A DNA stretch of 64,000 nucleotides, taken from assembly GCA_020072765.1 (NCBI GenBank), contig JAIQGD010000001.1:1-64000 (forward strand), read 5' to 3'. Position 1 is the stretch's first letter; every line of letters starts with the position of its first letter. The notes under the pieces were generated by a model. The model did not search any database, had not been told where the DNA came from, and saw only the letters and a list, made by a program, of their open reading frames with translations. Shown here piece by piece: positions 39,343 through 49,805 of the stretch. The position numbers were made by a program, and so were the translations under genes. The DNA is from Terriglobia bacterium. Its GTDB lineage: Bacteria; Acidobacteriota; Terriglobia; Acidiferrales; UBA7541.

Positions 39343-42024
39343 TCACGTCGTGAGTGGATCAGCCTTTTCGACATCGATGTCGAGGTCCCGGATCGCCTGT
39401 TGCACCACGGAAGCCTGAATCTTCCCTTCCTGCTGCAACTCATGGAGAGCGGCTAGCGTGATAAAGCGCGCGTCCACCTCGAAGAAGTCGCGCAGGGACG
39501 CCCGGCTCTCACTGCGGCCGAATCCGTCGGTGCCGAGCGCCGCCAAGCGTCGTGGCATCCAGCGGCTGACGAGATTCGGCAGCGCCTTCAAATAGTCCGT
39601 GGCGGCCACGAGAACGCCCGGCGCTTCAGCCAGGCACTGGGAGAGATACGGCAGGCGCGGCGTTTCGCCCGGATGCAGCAGATTCCAACGCTCCGCCTCA
39701 ATCCCATCGCTGTACAACGCCTTGTAGCTGGTGACACTCCAGACGTCGGCGGCCACGTCGTATTTCTCCGCCAAAATTTCCTGGGCGCGCAGGACCTCGC
39801 GCAGGATGGCCCCGCTGCCGAACAGTTGCGCGCGCAGCTTCGACTTGAGGTTGCCGGCAGGCTTGCAGAGGTACATTCCCTTCAGAATGCCCTCGCGCGA
39901 TCCGGCGGGCATGGGCGGCATGGCGTAGGGTTCGTTCATCACCGTGATGTAGTAGAAAATGCTCTCGCCCTTGTTGTACATCCGGTCGATGCCGTCCTCG
40001 ATGATCACGGCGATTTCGTAGGCAAACGCGGGATCGTAGGCTTGCAGCGTCGGTATGGGAAGCGCCAGCACGTGGCTGTTGCCGTCCTGGTGCTGCAGGC
40101 CTTCCCCTGCCAGCGTGGTGCGCCCGGCCGTGCCTCCCAGCAGGAAGCCGCGGCAACGCGTGTCCGCCGCGGCCCAAATCAAATCGCACACCCGCTGCAG
40201 CCCGAACATCGAGTAGAAAATGAAAAAGGGAATCGTGTTGATTCCGTGCGTGGCATACGCGGAACCGGCCGCAATGAACGAGGACATCGAACCCGCTTCC
40301 GTAATGCCCTCTTCCAGAATTTGGCCGTCCTTGGCCTCTTTGTAATACAGCAGGGTGTTGATATCGACGGGTTCGTAGAGTTGGCCCTGGCTGCTATAGA
40401 TGCCCACCAGCCGGAACAGGGCTTCCATGCCGAACGTGCGCGCTTCATCGGGAACGATCGGGACGATCAGCTTGCCGATTTCGGCATCGCGCAGCATCTT
40501 GCGCAGCATCGCGACAAAGGCCATCGTGGTGGAAACTTCCCGCCCTTCGCTGCCGACCAGAAATTCCTCAAAGAGCTCCTCGCGGCGGCCGACCAGCGGC
40601 TTCGAACGCACGCGGCGACGCGGCATGTAACCACCGAGCTTTTCCCGGCAGGCGCGCAGATATCGAATTTCGGGGCTATCCTCCGGCGGGCGGTAAAAGG
40701 GCACCTCGGCAATTTGATCCTCGCGGATGGCCAGGCCAAAGCGCTCACCGAAGTGCCGCAGCGCGTCTTCATCCACCTTCTTCTGCTGATGGGTGACGTT
40801 CCGCCCCTCGGCCGCTTCCCCGAGGCCGTACCCCTTAATGGTGCGGGCCAAGATCACGGTCGGCGAGCCCTTATGCTCCACCGCCGTCTTATACGCTGCA
40901 TAGACCTTCTTGGGATCATGCCCGCCCTGGCGCAGGGTGCGCAGCTTTTCGTCGGGAATATTCTCGACCATCTTGAGCAGCCGCGGATCGGGCCCAAAGA
41001 CGTGCTCCCGAATATACGCGCCCGACTCGACCACGGCTTTTTGATATTCGCCGTCGACCATTTCGCCCAAGCGCTTCGTCAGCACCCCATCGACGTCCTG
41101 CTCGAAAAGCGGATCCCAGTCGGAACCGAAAATGACCTTGATGACATTCCAACCCGCGCCGCGGAAGGCTGCTTCCAGTTCCTGAATAATGTTGCCGTTG
41201 CCGCGCACCGGCCCATCGAGCCGTTGCAGGTTGCAGTTCACCACGAAGATCAGATTGTCGAGGTGCTCCCGGGAAGCCAGCGTGATGGCGCCCAAGGCCT
41301 CCGGCTCGTCGGTCTCCCCATCCCCCAGGAAGGCCCACACTTTGGCGTCGGTGCGCGGTTTGAGGCCACGATCTTCCAGATAGCGGTTAAAGCGAGCCTG
41401 GTAGATCGCCATGATCGGGCCCAGACCCATGGAAACCGTGGGATATTCCCAGAATTCCGGCATCAGCCACGGATGGGGATAGGACGACAGCCCTCCGTTG
41501 GGTTTCATTTCGCGGCGGAAATTCTCGAGTTTCTCGGCGGAAAGGCGGCCCTCGAGGAACGCGCGCGCATAGATGCCTGGCGCCGCATGGCCCTGGAAAT
41601 AGACGGTGTCGCCCTCAAAATCATCGCTACGTGCACGGAGAAAGTGATTGAGCCCTACCTCGTACAGCGTGGCGGCCGACGCGTAGGTGGAGATGTGACC
41701 GCCGATGTTGTGCTCCACGCGGTTGGCGCGCACGACCATGGCCAGGGCGTTCCAGCGGACCAGGCTCTTGATCTTGCGTTCGAGCTCCTGGTCGCCCGGG
41801 AAAGGCGCTTGTTGGCTGACGTGGATCGAATTCAGGTACGGGGTATTCGCGGTAAACGGCACGCGCACGCCGGTCGCCAGTGCCCGGCTGCGGAGTTCTT
41901 CCAGAATCCGGCTCGCCAGCTGCCGTTTGCCGTCTTTGACGACGGCATCGAATGACTCAATCCATTCAGCGATCTCGTCGAGCTCATCGACTTCCAATGA
42001 ATGGATGGCAGGCTCCGTAACCAT
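39343..42024 (-). CDS. aceE: Pyruvate dehydrogenase E1 component, homodimeric type
   Basis: NIGGHISTYASAATLYEVGLNHFLRARSDDFEGDTVYFQGHAAPGIYARAFLEGRL...FLGDGETDEPEALGAI...NCNLQRLDGPVRGNGNIIQELE...HQQKKVDEDALRHFGERF...GQLYEPVD. Confidence 0.97.
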   Translation of the reverse strand: MVTEPAIHSLEVDELDEIAEWIESFDAVVKDGKRQLASRILEELRSRALATGVRVPFTANTPYLNSIHVSQQAPFPGDQELERKIKSLVRWNALAMVVRANRVEHNIGGHISTYASAATLYEVGLNHFLRARSDDFEGDTVYFQGHAAPGIYARAFLEGRLSAEKLENFRREMKPNGGLSSYPHPWLMPEFWEYPTVSMGLGPIMAIYQARFNRYLEDRGLKPRTDAKVWAFLGDGETDEPEALGAITLASREHLDNLIFVVNCNLQRLDGPVRGNGNIIQELEAAFRGAGWNVIKVIFGSDWDPLFEQDVDGVLTKRLGEMVDGEYQKAVVESGAYIREHVFGPDPRLLKMVENIPDEKLRTLRQGGHDPKKVYAAYKTAVEHKGSPTVILARTIKGYGLGEAAEGRNVTHQQKKVDEDALRHFGERFGLAIREDQIAEVPFYRPPEDSPEIRYLRACREKLGGYMPRRRVRSKPLVGRREELFEEFLVGSEGREVSTTMAFVAMLRKMLRDAEIGKLIVPIVPDEARTFGMEALFRLVGIYSSQGQLYEPVDINTLLYYKEAKDGQILEEGITEAGSMSSFIAAGSAYATHGINTIPFFIFYSMFGLQRVCDLIWAAADTRCRGFLLGGTAGRTTLAGEGLQHQDGNSHVLALPIPTLQAYDPAFAYEIAVIIEDGIDRMYNKGESIFYYITVMNEPYAMPPMPAGSREGILKGMYLCKPAGNLKSKLRAQLFGSGAILREVLRAQEILAEKYDVAADVWSVTSYKALYSDGIEAERWNLLHPGETPRLPYLSQCLAEAPGVLVAATDYLKALPNLVSRWMPRRLAALGTDGFGRSESRASLRDFFEVDARFITLAALHELQQEGKIQASVVQQAIRDLDIDVEKADPLTT

Positions 42025-42454
42025 ATTCTCTAGCTTTCTCCGATTGGATTCTCAGGCGATCCCTTCACAATCCCACTCTATCTAATATACACCTCCTTTT
42101 TACGGTGTGCTTCGCGAATACGCACTCGAATTTCTGATCGCCTCGATATCTTATTGGAATCGGGAGCCTTACGGCGACGAGGCCAGTTACCATGCGAGCA
42201 CCCGAACACGTACAACGCATCAGCGCGGACGCCAGCGCGCCACTCTTTGGGCGCCTCTGCCGGACCGACTCTGCGCGAGCTGCCCGCGCCTACATTTCTG
42301 TTGCAAAGGATGGGATGTTGGCATAGAAACACCCCATGCCAACGCTCGTGCTCCGGGGGTTACGGGGCAGAAACGTCATCCGTCTGGCTTGCAGAGCTAT
42401 GCGGCCCAGCAGCGGACGAAGCTAATCCTGGCAGGTTCGAGGAGGAGTACAGCG

Positions 42455-45400
42455 ATGCGCGGACTCACTCGCCGCTTGGTTGTGATTTCTCTGTGCGTGC
42501 TGGCACTGCCTGGGGCGCGCCGCCTGCCGGCCCAAGTCAACACGGTGAACCTGTCGGGGACGGTGCGGGACCCCCAGGACCTGGCCCTTCCGGGCGCCAA
42601 GCTGACGGTGAAAAGCGTGGCGACCGGCGCCGAACGCACGGTCACCAGTGACGCCAGCGGCCGATACGAAGTCGTCGGCTTGCCGCCGGGCAATTATTCC
42701 CTGTCGGTCGAGGCACAGGGCTTTGCCACTCTCACCATTCCCTCGATCACGCTGACCCTGGGCGCCGCGGCGGAATACAGCCCCCAGTTGCGATTGAAGA
42801 CGGCGGCGGAAGCCGTGACCGTGTCGGCCGCGCCGGAAATGGTGGAGACCAGCAAGACGGATGTGTCGACCACCATCACCGAATCCAAGATCAACAACCT
42901 CCCCATCAACGGGCGCAACTACATCAACTTCACCCTGCTGAACTCGCAAGCGGCGCGCGACAACACGCCCTCGATCGGAGCGGCGCCGACCAGCGGACTG
43001 AACTTCGGCGGGCAGCGCGCCCGGTCGAACGAAGTCTCCGTGGACGGCGCCGATGCCGTGGACAATTCGGTGAACGGCGTGCGCGCTACGGTCTCGCAGG
43101 AGGCGGTGCAGGAATTCCAAGTAATCACGAGCAACTACATGCCCGAATACGGCCGGGCCATGGGCGGCGTGGTCAACATCGTCACGAAGTCGGGATCGAA
43201 TCAAGTGCACGGAGACGTCTTCGGCTTCTTGCGCAACAGCGCGATCCAGTCGCGGAATCCCTTCTCCGTGAATGCGGTTTTCAACCCGGGAAACGGAACG
43301 ACCATCCCGCCGTCGTTCAGCACCGTTCCCGTCAAGCAGTCCTACACGCGCGCTCAGGGCGGCGCGACAATTGGCGGCCCGATTCAGCGCGACAAGACCT
43401 TCTACTTCTTCAGCTACGAAATTACGCGGCGGCACGAGGCCGGATTCACCAATATTGGCGCCAACAATTTCGACTTGCAGCCGTTCTCCTACCCGGCCGG
43501 GGCTTTGGGGTGCGGACTGTCCGCCGGGCTGGTGACGAAAGGCCAGGCCAATTTTCTGACTCTCTTGCCGGCACCGCTGACGGCGGCAGTCGGCGTGCCG
43601 TACTTTTGCGCCGCGGCCGCCAGTTCGTTCACCGCGCTGTTTGGAAACACGCCCTTATACCCGGGCGCGGTCTTCCCCAGCAGCCTGGCTCCGGTGCCGG
43701 CGTCGTTCGCAGGACTGGTCACCACCATTGGAAACTACCCCATCACGGAAGGCACGAGCCTGTGGTCCCTCAAGCTCGACCACATCTGGAATTCGAAGAA
43801 CAGCTCGTTTATCCGCGCGAACGTGGTGCCCTCGACCGTGAACGGCATTCAGGTGAACACCCAGAACCAGACGTTTGGCCAGAACGCCGGATCGCGGACT
43901 TCAGTGCAGCAGACGCGCGATCTCTCCATCGTCGGCCAGCACACCACCTCGCTCCGCGATAACCTGTTCAATGAATTCCGCTTCCAATTCGCGCGGCGCG
44001 GCCTCCATTACGGATTCACCAATCTTCCCGGGGGAAGCCTGCCCGCCGTCAACATCGCCGGGTACGCATTTTTCGGGCGCGAACCTTTCACCACGGAAGA
44101 TCGGACGGAAAAACGCTACGAGTGGACCGACAACCTGACCTGGACGAAGGGCACGCACATGTTCAAGGTGGGTGGCGACTTCAATTTCGTGAACTTGACG
44201 TCCGCGAAGTCCCAGATCTTCACGCTGAATTATGGAGGCGTCTACAATTTCGGCAGTCTGAATGCAACTTCGCTCGGCTTTCCCGCGGCGGTGGGACCGC
44301 TGCCGGTCCCTGGCTTCAACGCTGTGCAAGCCTATGGACTGGGTTTGCCCACAATTTTCTTCCAGGGGATCGGCCAATCTCACCGTCCGTTTGATAACAA
44401 AACGCTGGGCGTATTCGTCCAGGACACCTGGAAGATCAACCGCCATCTGACGCTGAATTACGGCGCGCGGTACGACATCGAATGGCTGCCGACGTTCCCG
44501 CCCAGCGGGAACTTCAACCCGGCGGCCGAAAGCGCGTTCGGCGTGAAAGAGGGAATCCCAGTCGACTCCAACAATGTGGCGCCTCGCATCGGCCTTGCAT
44601 GGGACCCCTGGGGCAATGGCAAGACCGTGATTCGAGCCGGCTACGGCTTCTTCTACGACCATCCGGCACTCGCCCTGGCCTTTCTCTCAACGGCGGAAGA
44701 TGGGGCTCTGTCCGCGCTGCTCGAGTCGGCCGGTGACGTCCCTGGCCCGGGCAACTTCAACGCCAGCTCGATCTTTCAGGGGATCCTGGGAGCACCTTTC
44801 ACCAGTTGCGTGACGGTGGTGCCGACGGCGTGTTACCTCCCCAACGAGCAGCGGTTCAATGCCTTTCAGCCCAATTCCATCTTCACGAATCAGAACTTCA
44901 TGACGGCCGGGTTCCCGATGCCCCTGTTGCCGTTCACCATTCCCATCAAGAAGAATTTCCAATACGCGCTGGCCCAGCAGGCCAACCTGACGGTTGAACG
45001 AGAGATCTCCAAGAATTGGAAGATCAGCGCGGGTTACAACTTCACGCACGGCACGCATCTGGATCGCGCGGTCAACATCAACACGACCAACCCCGCGCTG
45101 CTCATTTCCAATGACAACAATGCGGTGCTTTCCGGCCTTGTTCCTCCGGGCAAGAATCCTCTAACCGTGGCGGTTCCGCTGGGCGCGCCGGGCAGCTGCC
45201 AGCCCACACTGGGTGGCGGCAGCATCTTCCTCATAGCCCCCGGCATCCTGGGAACCGGCTATGCGGCCCCATCCTGCGTGGGACCGGTCGGCTTAGTCGG
45301 CACACCGGCGGTGTTCAACTATTTCCGGCCTTCTGGACCGAATCCCTCGTTTGCGGCGCTCGTTCCGGGCGGATACGCCACTCTGGTCGGGCTGGCTGGC

Positions 45401-46258
45401 GCGGCCGGATTCCCGACCGGTTTCGCGGGCGTGCAGGTCCCCTGGAGCGATGTGATCCCCCAGAGTTCCAGCGGGAACTCGCTCTACAACGCCTTCACGG
45501 TGACGGTCACCAAGCGCTTCTCGCAGCACGTCGAACTGCTTTCCGGTTGGACGTGGTCGCACACGATTGACGACTCGACGGACCTCTCGACGCTTCTGGC
45601 GCCGCAGGACAACAACAATCCGAACGGCGAGCGCGGAAATTCCAGCTTCGACCAACGCCATCGCTGGATCACCAGCGCCGTGTTCGTCAGCCCGCACCAC
45701 CAGGCAGGTTCCGGATTCTGGAACGCCTTTTTCGCGGACTTCACCGTCGCGCCTGTTATCGAAGTGGCTTCCGGACGCCCCTACAACGTCCTGATCGGTT
45801 ACGACTCGAACCTGGACTTTGGCTCGGCCACGGGCCGGCCGTCGTTTGTGGCTCTGCACGGCGGCACGCCGCCACCAGGCTCCACGACGTCACCGTACAT
45901 CAAGGGGGTGGCCTTCACCGTGCCGAACAACTGCGTCGGAAGCCAGGGGCAGACCTTCGGCCCCTTCCCGTCCGTGCCGTCGCCCCCCTACGGCTGCGTC
46001 GGCACGCTGGGGCGGAACGCGTTCACGCGCCCGGGCTTTTTCCAGACGGACCTGCGCATTTCGCGCACCATCCCCATCCATGAAGGCTGGAATCTGCAAG
46101 TCATCGCGGATGGCTTCAACATGCTGAACCGCTTCAACCCCAGCGATGTGAATCCGGTCTGCGATCCGACGGCCGGCTCCCCCACGTGTTCGGCGGGGCA
46201 ACCTACGGCGGCGTCCGACCCGCGGACGTTCCAGTTCGCGCTGAAGATCACCTTCTAG
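42455..46258 (+). CDS. Oar-type TonB-dependent receptor with N-terminal carboxypeptidase-regulatory-like domain
   Basis: Signal peptide; NTVNLSGTVRDPQDLALPGAKLTVKS...GRYEVVGLPPGNYSLSVEAQGF; plug-like NNLPINGRNYINFTLL; SVDGADAVDNSVNGVRATVSQEAVQEFQV; C-terminal FQFALKITF. Confidence 0.92.
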   Translation: MRGLTRRLVVISLCVLALPGARRLPAQVNTVNLSGTVRDPQDLALPGAKLTVKSVATGAERTVTSDASGRYEVVGLPPGNYSLSVEAQGFATLTIPSITLTLGAAAEYSPQLRLKTAAEAVTVSAAPEMVETSKTDVSTTITESKINNLPINGRNYINFTLLNSQAARDNTPSIGAAPTSGLNFGGQRARSNEVSVDGADAVDNSVNGVRATVSQEAVQEFQVITSNYMPEYGRAMGGVVNIVTKSGSNQVHGDVFGFLRNSAIQSRNPFSVNAVFNPGNGTTIPPSFSTVPVKQSYTRAQGGATIGGPIQRDKTFYFFSYEITRRHEAGFTNIGANNFDLQPFSYPAGALGCGLSAGLVTKGQANFLTLLPAPLTAAVGVPYFCAAAASSFTALFGNTPLYPGAVFPSSLAPVPASFAGLVTTIGNYPITEGTSLWSLKLDHIWNSKNSSFIRANVVPSTVNGIQVNTQNQTFGQNAGSRTSVQQTRDLSIVGQHTTSLRDNLFNEFRFQFARRGLHYGFTNLPGGSLPAVNIAGYAFFGREPFTTEDRTEKRYEWTDNLTWTKGTHMFKVGGDFNFVNLTSAKSQIFTLNYGGVYNFGSLNATSLGFPAAVGPLPVPGFNAVQAYGLGLPTIFFQGIGQSHRPFDNKTLGVFVQDTWKINRHLTLNYGARYDIEWLPTFPPSGNFNPAAESAFGVKEGIPVDSNNVAPRIGLAWDPWGNGKTVIRAGYGFFYDHPALALAFLSTAEDGALSALLESAGDVPGPGNFNASSIFQGILGAPFTSCVTVVPTACYLPNEQRFNAFQPNSIFTNQNFMTAGFPMPLLPFTIPIKKNFQYALAQQANLTVEREISKNWKISAGYNFTHGTHLDRAVNINTTNPALLISNDNNAVLSGLVPPGKNPLTVAVPLGAPGSCQPTLGGGSIFLIAPGILGTGYAAPSCVGPVGLVGTPAVFNYFRPSGPNPSFAALVPGGYATLVGLAGAAGFPTGFAGVQVPWSDVIPQSSSGNSLYNAFTVTVTKRFSQHVELLSGWTWSHTIDDSTDLSTLLAPQDNNNPNGERGNSSFDQRHRWITSAVFVSPHHQAGSGFWNAFFADFTVAPVIEVASGRPYNVLIGYDSNLDFGSATGRPSFVALHGGTPPPGSTTSPYIKGVAFTVPNNCVGSQGQTFGPFPSVPSPPYGCVGTLGRNAFTRPGFFQTDLRISRTIPIHEGWNLQVIADGFNMLNRFNPSDVNPVCDPTAGSPTCSAGQPTAASDPRTFQFALKITF

Positions 46259-46426
46259 GCGGTCCGCAACGGCCGCGCCCGACGCGGCGCGCCCGCTCTC
46301 CGGAAACTTTTGGGAAGCGGGCGCGAAAAAAAACCCGCACCCTTACAGGCCCGCAGAATCCGTAAGAGTATTGCTTGACAAAATGACGATTATGGATTAA
46401 AAGGTACGAAATGCTTCTATTGGGCG

Positions 46427-46684
46427 ATGGCGGGCCCAAGGCATGAGGCACGGCTTCGGGAATGCAGGCGGCCGTGCTGCGGAAGCTGCGGTGTCGGTAG
46501 GCTTCCCCGGATTCCTGCGGAGACGCGATACATGCGACCAGTCCTCATAAAGACCTCTTACGCGCAGATCGGCAAGGGCACCACGCCTCCGTTCGGATCC
46601 AGCCTGAACCAGACACAAATCAATCAAGTGATCGCGTACATCCGGGAGTTGGACAAGAAACACGCCACCATGAACCCGCATTGA
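46427..46684 (+). pseudogene. Remnant of a cytochrome c C-terminus
   Basis: LNQTQINQVIAYIRELDKKH resembles the C-terminal helix of cytochromes here (SPAEIQQLVAYIRELGNKH at 30361), but no heme motif precedes it. Confidence 0.45.
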
Positions 46685-46691
46685 TGCGGCG

Positions 46692-47414
46692 GTGACGCGC
46701 AGGTCCGAGGTGAACGGCGCTCGCGGGAAGGCGGGTGATCCTTTGCACACGAAACAGAACGGGCAGTGGCGGAATCTTCGCGCATGGAGAGGCTGGTCGG
46801 CCGTTTTGATGGCGGCCGCACTCGTCATCGTCGCCAGCTTGTGCGGCGTCCGTGCAGTAAGAGGACAAACTTTCCTGATTCTGGCAGCGGGCGCGGAGCC
46901 TGGCGCCGGGCCCGGAGTCCCGCCGGACTCCTCGGTTTTCACGCCCGCCCACCGCTCCTTTCTGGATGCCGTGAAGGAATACTTCGGTATCCAATCCACA
47001 CCGGTGCAGCCGATTGCCTTCACCCACAAGATTCACCTCCAGAACGGCCTGCAGTGCACGAATTGCCATGCGGGCGTCACGCAGGGCCCCAATGCCGGAT
47101 ACCCCAGCATCACCTTCTGCATGGCCTGCCACCAAGCCATCGCCGCGGACAAGCCTGAAATCAAGAAACTGACCGCGTACGCCGCGAATGGCCAGGAACC
47201 GCCCTGGCAACGCGTCTACTGGTTTTATCCCACGGCACACGTCCGGTTCCAGCATGCCCCCCACATCCGCAATGACATTGCCTGCGAGCAATGCCACGGC
47301 GATCTGGCCCAGCAGACCGTGGCGGTAAAAACCAAGAATCTCAACATGAACTTTTGCCTGACCTGCCACAAGGCCAAGGGAGTTTCAGTGGACTGCATGA
47401 CGTGTCACTACTAG
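46692..47414 (+). CDS. Pentaheme c-type cytochrome (class III / Qrc-A or ActA-like)
   Basis: CTNCH, CMACH, CEQCH, CLTCH, CMTCH; FTHKIHLQNGLQC; N-terminal TM anchor. Confidence 0.88.
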   Translation: MTRRSEVNGARGKAGDPLHTKQNGQWRNLRAWRGWSAVLMAAALVIVASLCGVRAVRGQTFLILAAGAEPGAGPGVPPDSSVFTPAHRSFLDAVKEYFGIQSTPVQPIAFTHKIHLQNGLQCTNCHAGVTQGPNAGYPSITFCMACHQAIAADKPEIKKLTAYAANGQEPPWQRVYWFYPTAHVRFQHAPHIRNDIACEQCHGDLAQQTVAVKTKNLNMNFCLTCHKAKGVSVDCMTCHY

Positions 47415-47477
47415 CGCCTCGCTGCAACGCTGGCGCTTACGACGCTCGACACGAACGAGCCGAGGAGATCTGAACCG

Positions 47478-49766
47478 ATGAAACGCCGAACGTTCCTGAA
47501 ACTTTCCACAGTGGGCGGTGCTGGCGCCGCGCTGGCCGGGTGCGGCGAACAGACGAATCAGCTGATTCGTTTCATCCCGGACGAAACGCTGGTGCCGGGC
47601 GTGGCCACATGGAGACCCGGCATCTGCACGCTATGCCCCGCGGGTTGCGGCCTGCAAGTGCGGATCATGGAAGGCGACGCCGAGGTGATCCGGAACGGCC
47701 AAGCCGGCGTTGTGAAAATGGGACTGGCCAAGAAACTGGAAGGCAACCCGCAGCATCCCGTGAATCACGGCACGTTGTGCGCTCGTGGCCAGGCCGGTCT
47801 GCAAGTCACCTTCAATCCCGATCGTGTGCGGCATCCCCTGAAGCGCGTGGGACCGCGCGGCTCGGGAAAATTTGCCGAGATCAGCTGGGACGAAGCCCTT
47901 CAGGAACTTCTCACCCATCTCTCCCCGCTGGCTTCCCCCGGCTCCGCTCATTCGATGGCCTTCCTGGCGGGCCCGCTCCGGGGACAACGGCGCGTGTTGA
48001 TCGAGCGATTTCTCTCCGCGTTTGGCGCCGCGCAGTTTGTTCCTTTCGAGTTGTTCGACGATTCGGTGTTGCGGGCGGCCAACCAGCTCAGCTTCGGCCG
48101 CGACCAACTGCCGACATTTGACCTCGCCGAGTCCAATTTCGTGATGTCGTTTGGCGCGGACTTCCTGGGCACATGGAATTCCCCGATGGCCCAAAGTGTC
48201 GCGTACGGGATCATGCGCCGGAATCGTCCGGGCGCCCGCGGAAAATTCGTGCAGGTCGAATCGCGCATGTCCCAGACCGGAGCGAACGCAGACGAGTGGA
48301 TCCCGGCCCATCCCGGCACCGAGGGTCAACTGGCCCTGGGGATCGCTCACATCATCCTGAGCGAGCACCACCGGTCGCCAGAGGCCGCCGGCGCCGCCGG
48401 ATCACGCATCGAAGGATGGCACAACGGTTTGCCGGAGTATTCCCCCGAGGCGGTTGCATGGAAGACGGGAGTTCCTCCGCAAACGATCATGCGGTTGGCG
48501 CGCGAGATGGCCGTGCAAACACCGGCTGTCGCCATCGTGGGAGGCGCCCCTCTCGCCCAGACCAATGGATTGTTCACCGCGCTCGCAATCAACGCTCTCA
48601 ATGCCCTCCTGGGCGGCGTCGGAAAGCCTGGTGGCCTTCAGTTCACGCCTCGGCCTCCGTTGCCCGGCCATGGATCGTCCGAGACGAATTCGAAGGGACT
48701 GACTGGCACTTCGGTTCGTTCGCTGGCGCAACATATTCTCTCCGGCCAGGCGCGCACGGTCGAATCGCTCCTGCTGTACGAGGCGAATCCCGTGTTCGCC
48801 ACACCAGCGACGTGGCACGTGAAGGAGGCTCTGGAAAGCGTCCCCTTCATCGCCAGCTTGGGCCACTTCATTGATGAAACGAGCGTTCTCGCCGACCTGA
48901 TTCTCCCCGACCATTCCTACCTGGAGTCGTGGATGGATGACGTCCCGGAATCCGGGACCACCGCGGCCGTGGTGAGTGTGGCGCCACCGGCCATGCACCC
49001 TTTGCACAACACGCGCGCGATGCCGGACGTCCTTCTCGACGTCGCCCACCGCCTGGGGGGACGGGCAAGCCAGGCACTGCCGTGGAAGAGCTATGAAGAG
49101 ATGCTGCAGGCGGCGCTCGCTCCTCTCGCGCATTCTCCTAGCTCGATCACCGCCAGCAGCCCGGACGACTTCTGGACAAAAGTAAAAGACCAGGGCGGCT
49201 GGTGGAGCGCGAAAGGCAGCGCTGCACCCGAACGAGAGAGTGCCGCCCATGCCGTCCCTGCGCTGAAGAACGAAGAGGCACAGTTCGATGGACCGGCTCC
49301 TGGGTATCCGTTCTACTTTCTGCCTTACGCTTCGCAACAGTTCTTCGACGGGCGGCACGCCAATCTTCCCTGGATGCAGGAACTGCCGGAAGTTCTTTCG
49401 ACCGGAATGTGGGGCACCTGGGTGGAGATCAACCCGCAGACCGCGGCGACGCTGAAAATCGAACAGGGCGACCTTCTGGAAGTGGCGTCGCGGCACGGCT
49501 CGGTCCGCGCGCCCGCTCTGCTGTCGCCGGGCATTGCACCGGACGTCGTCGCCATGCCGGTCGGCCAGGGACACGTGGAATACGGCCGCTATGCCAGCGG
49601 CCGCGGCGCGAACCCGATCAAGATCCTCGCGCCGGACGTTGAACGTACCACAGGCTCATTGGCCTGGGCGGGAACCCGCGTGAGTGTCGCAAAGGCAGGG
49701 ACCGGCGAGCTAATTCTGCTGTCGGGCGGCCCCACCAAGTGGAGCCAGGAGAGAGTGAGGCGGTAA
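47478..49766 (+). CDS. Molybdopterin oxidoreductase-family subunit of a CISM complex (QrcB/ActB1-like)
   Basis: KRRTFLKLSTVGGAGAALAGC TAT/lipo-like; CTLCPAGCGLQVRIMEGDAEVIRNG...NHGTLCARGQAGLQ; ISWDEALQELL; GTWVEINPQTAATLKIEQGDLLEVASRHGSVRAPALLSPGIAPDVVAMPVGQGH. Confidence 0.88.
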   Translation: MKRRTFLKLSTVGGAGAALAGCGEQTNQLIRFIPDETLVPGVATWRPGICTLCPAGCGLQVRIMEGDAEVIRNGQAGVVKMGLAKKLEGNPQHPVNHGTLCARGQAGLQVTFNPDRVRHPLKRVGPRGSGKFAEISWDEALQELLTHLSPLASPGSAHSMAFLAGPLRGQRRVLIERFLSAFGAAQFVPFELFDDSVLRAANQLSFGRDQLPTFDLAESNFVMSFGADFLGTWNSPMAQSVAYGIMRRNRPGARGKFVQVESRMSQTGANADEWIPAHPGTEGQLALGIAHIILSEHHRSPEAAGAAGSRIEGWHNGLPEYSPEAVAWKTGVPPQTIMRLAREMAVQTPAVAIVGGAPLAQTNGLFTALAINALNALLGGVGKPGGLQFTPRPPLPGHGSSETNSKGLTGTSVRSLAQHILSGQARTVESLLLYEANPVFATPATWHVKEALESVPFIASLGHFIDETSVLADLILPDHSYLESWMDDVPESGTTAAVVSVAPPAMHPLHNTRAMPDVLLDVAHRLGGRASQALPWKSYEEMLQAALAPLAHSPSSITASSPDDFWTKVKDQGGWWSAKGSAAPERESAAHAVPALKNEEAQFDGPAPGYPFYFLPYASQQFFDGRHANLPWMQELPEVLSTGMWGTWVEINPQTAATLKIEQGDLLEVASRHGSVRAPALLSPGIAPDVVAMPVGQGHVEYGRYASGRGANPIKILAPDVERTTGSLAWAGTRVSVAKAGTGELILLSGGPTKWSQERVRR

Positions 49767-49805
49767 TCAGGAACCGCGCACAAACGGCCATGAGGAGAAA
49801 CGCTG

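Noticed and set aside
39673-41955. 760-aa plus-strand ORF antisense to aceE
   Set aside because: Shadow ORF of a GC-rich gene: the minus strand encodes unmistakable AceE, and the plus translation is Arg/His/Gln-rich with no domain.
46288-46325. CGCGCCCGCT/AGCGGGCGCG hairpin followed by A8 after the TonB receptor
   Set aside because: Perfect 10-bp stem, but the homopolymer is A on the plus strand and precedes the stem on the minus strand, so it is not a canonical intrinsic terminator in either direction.
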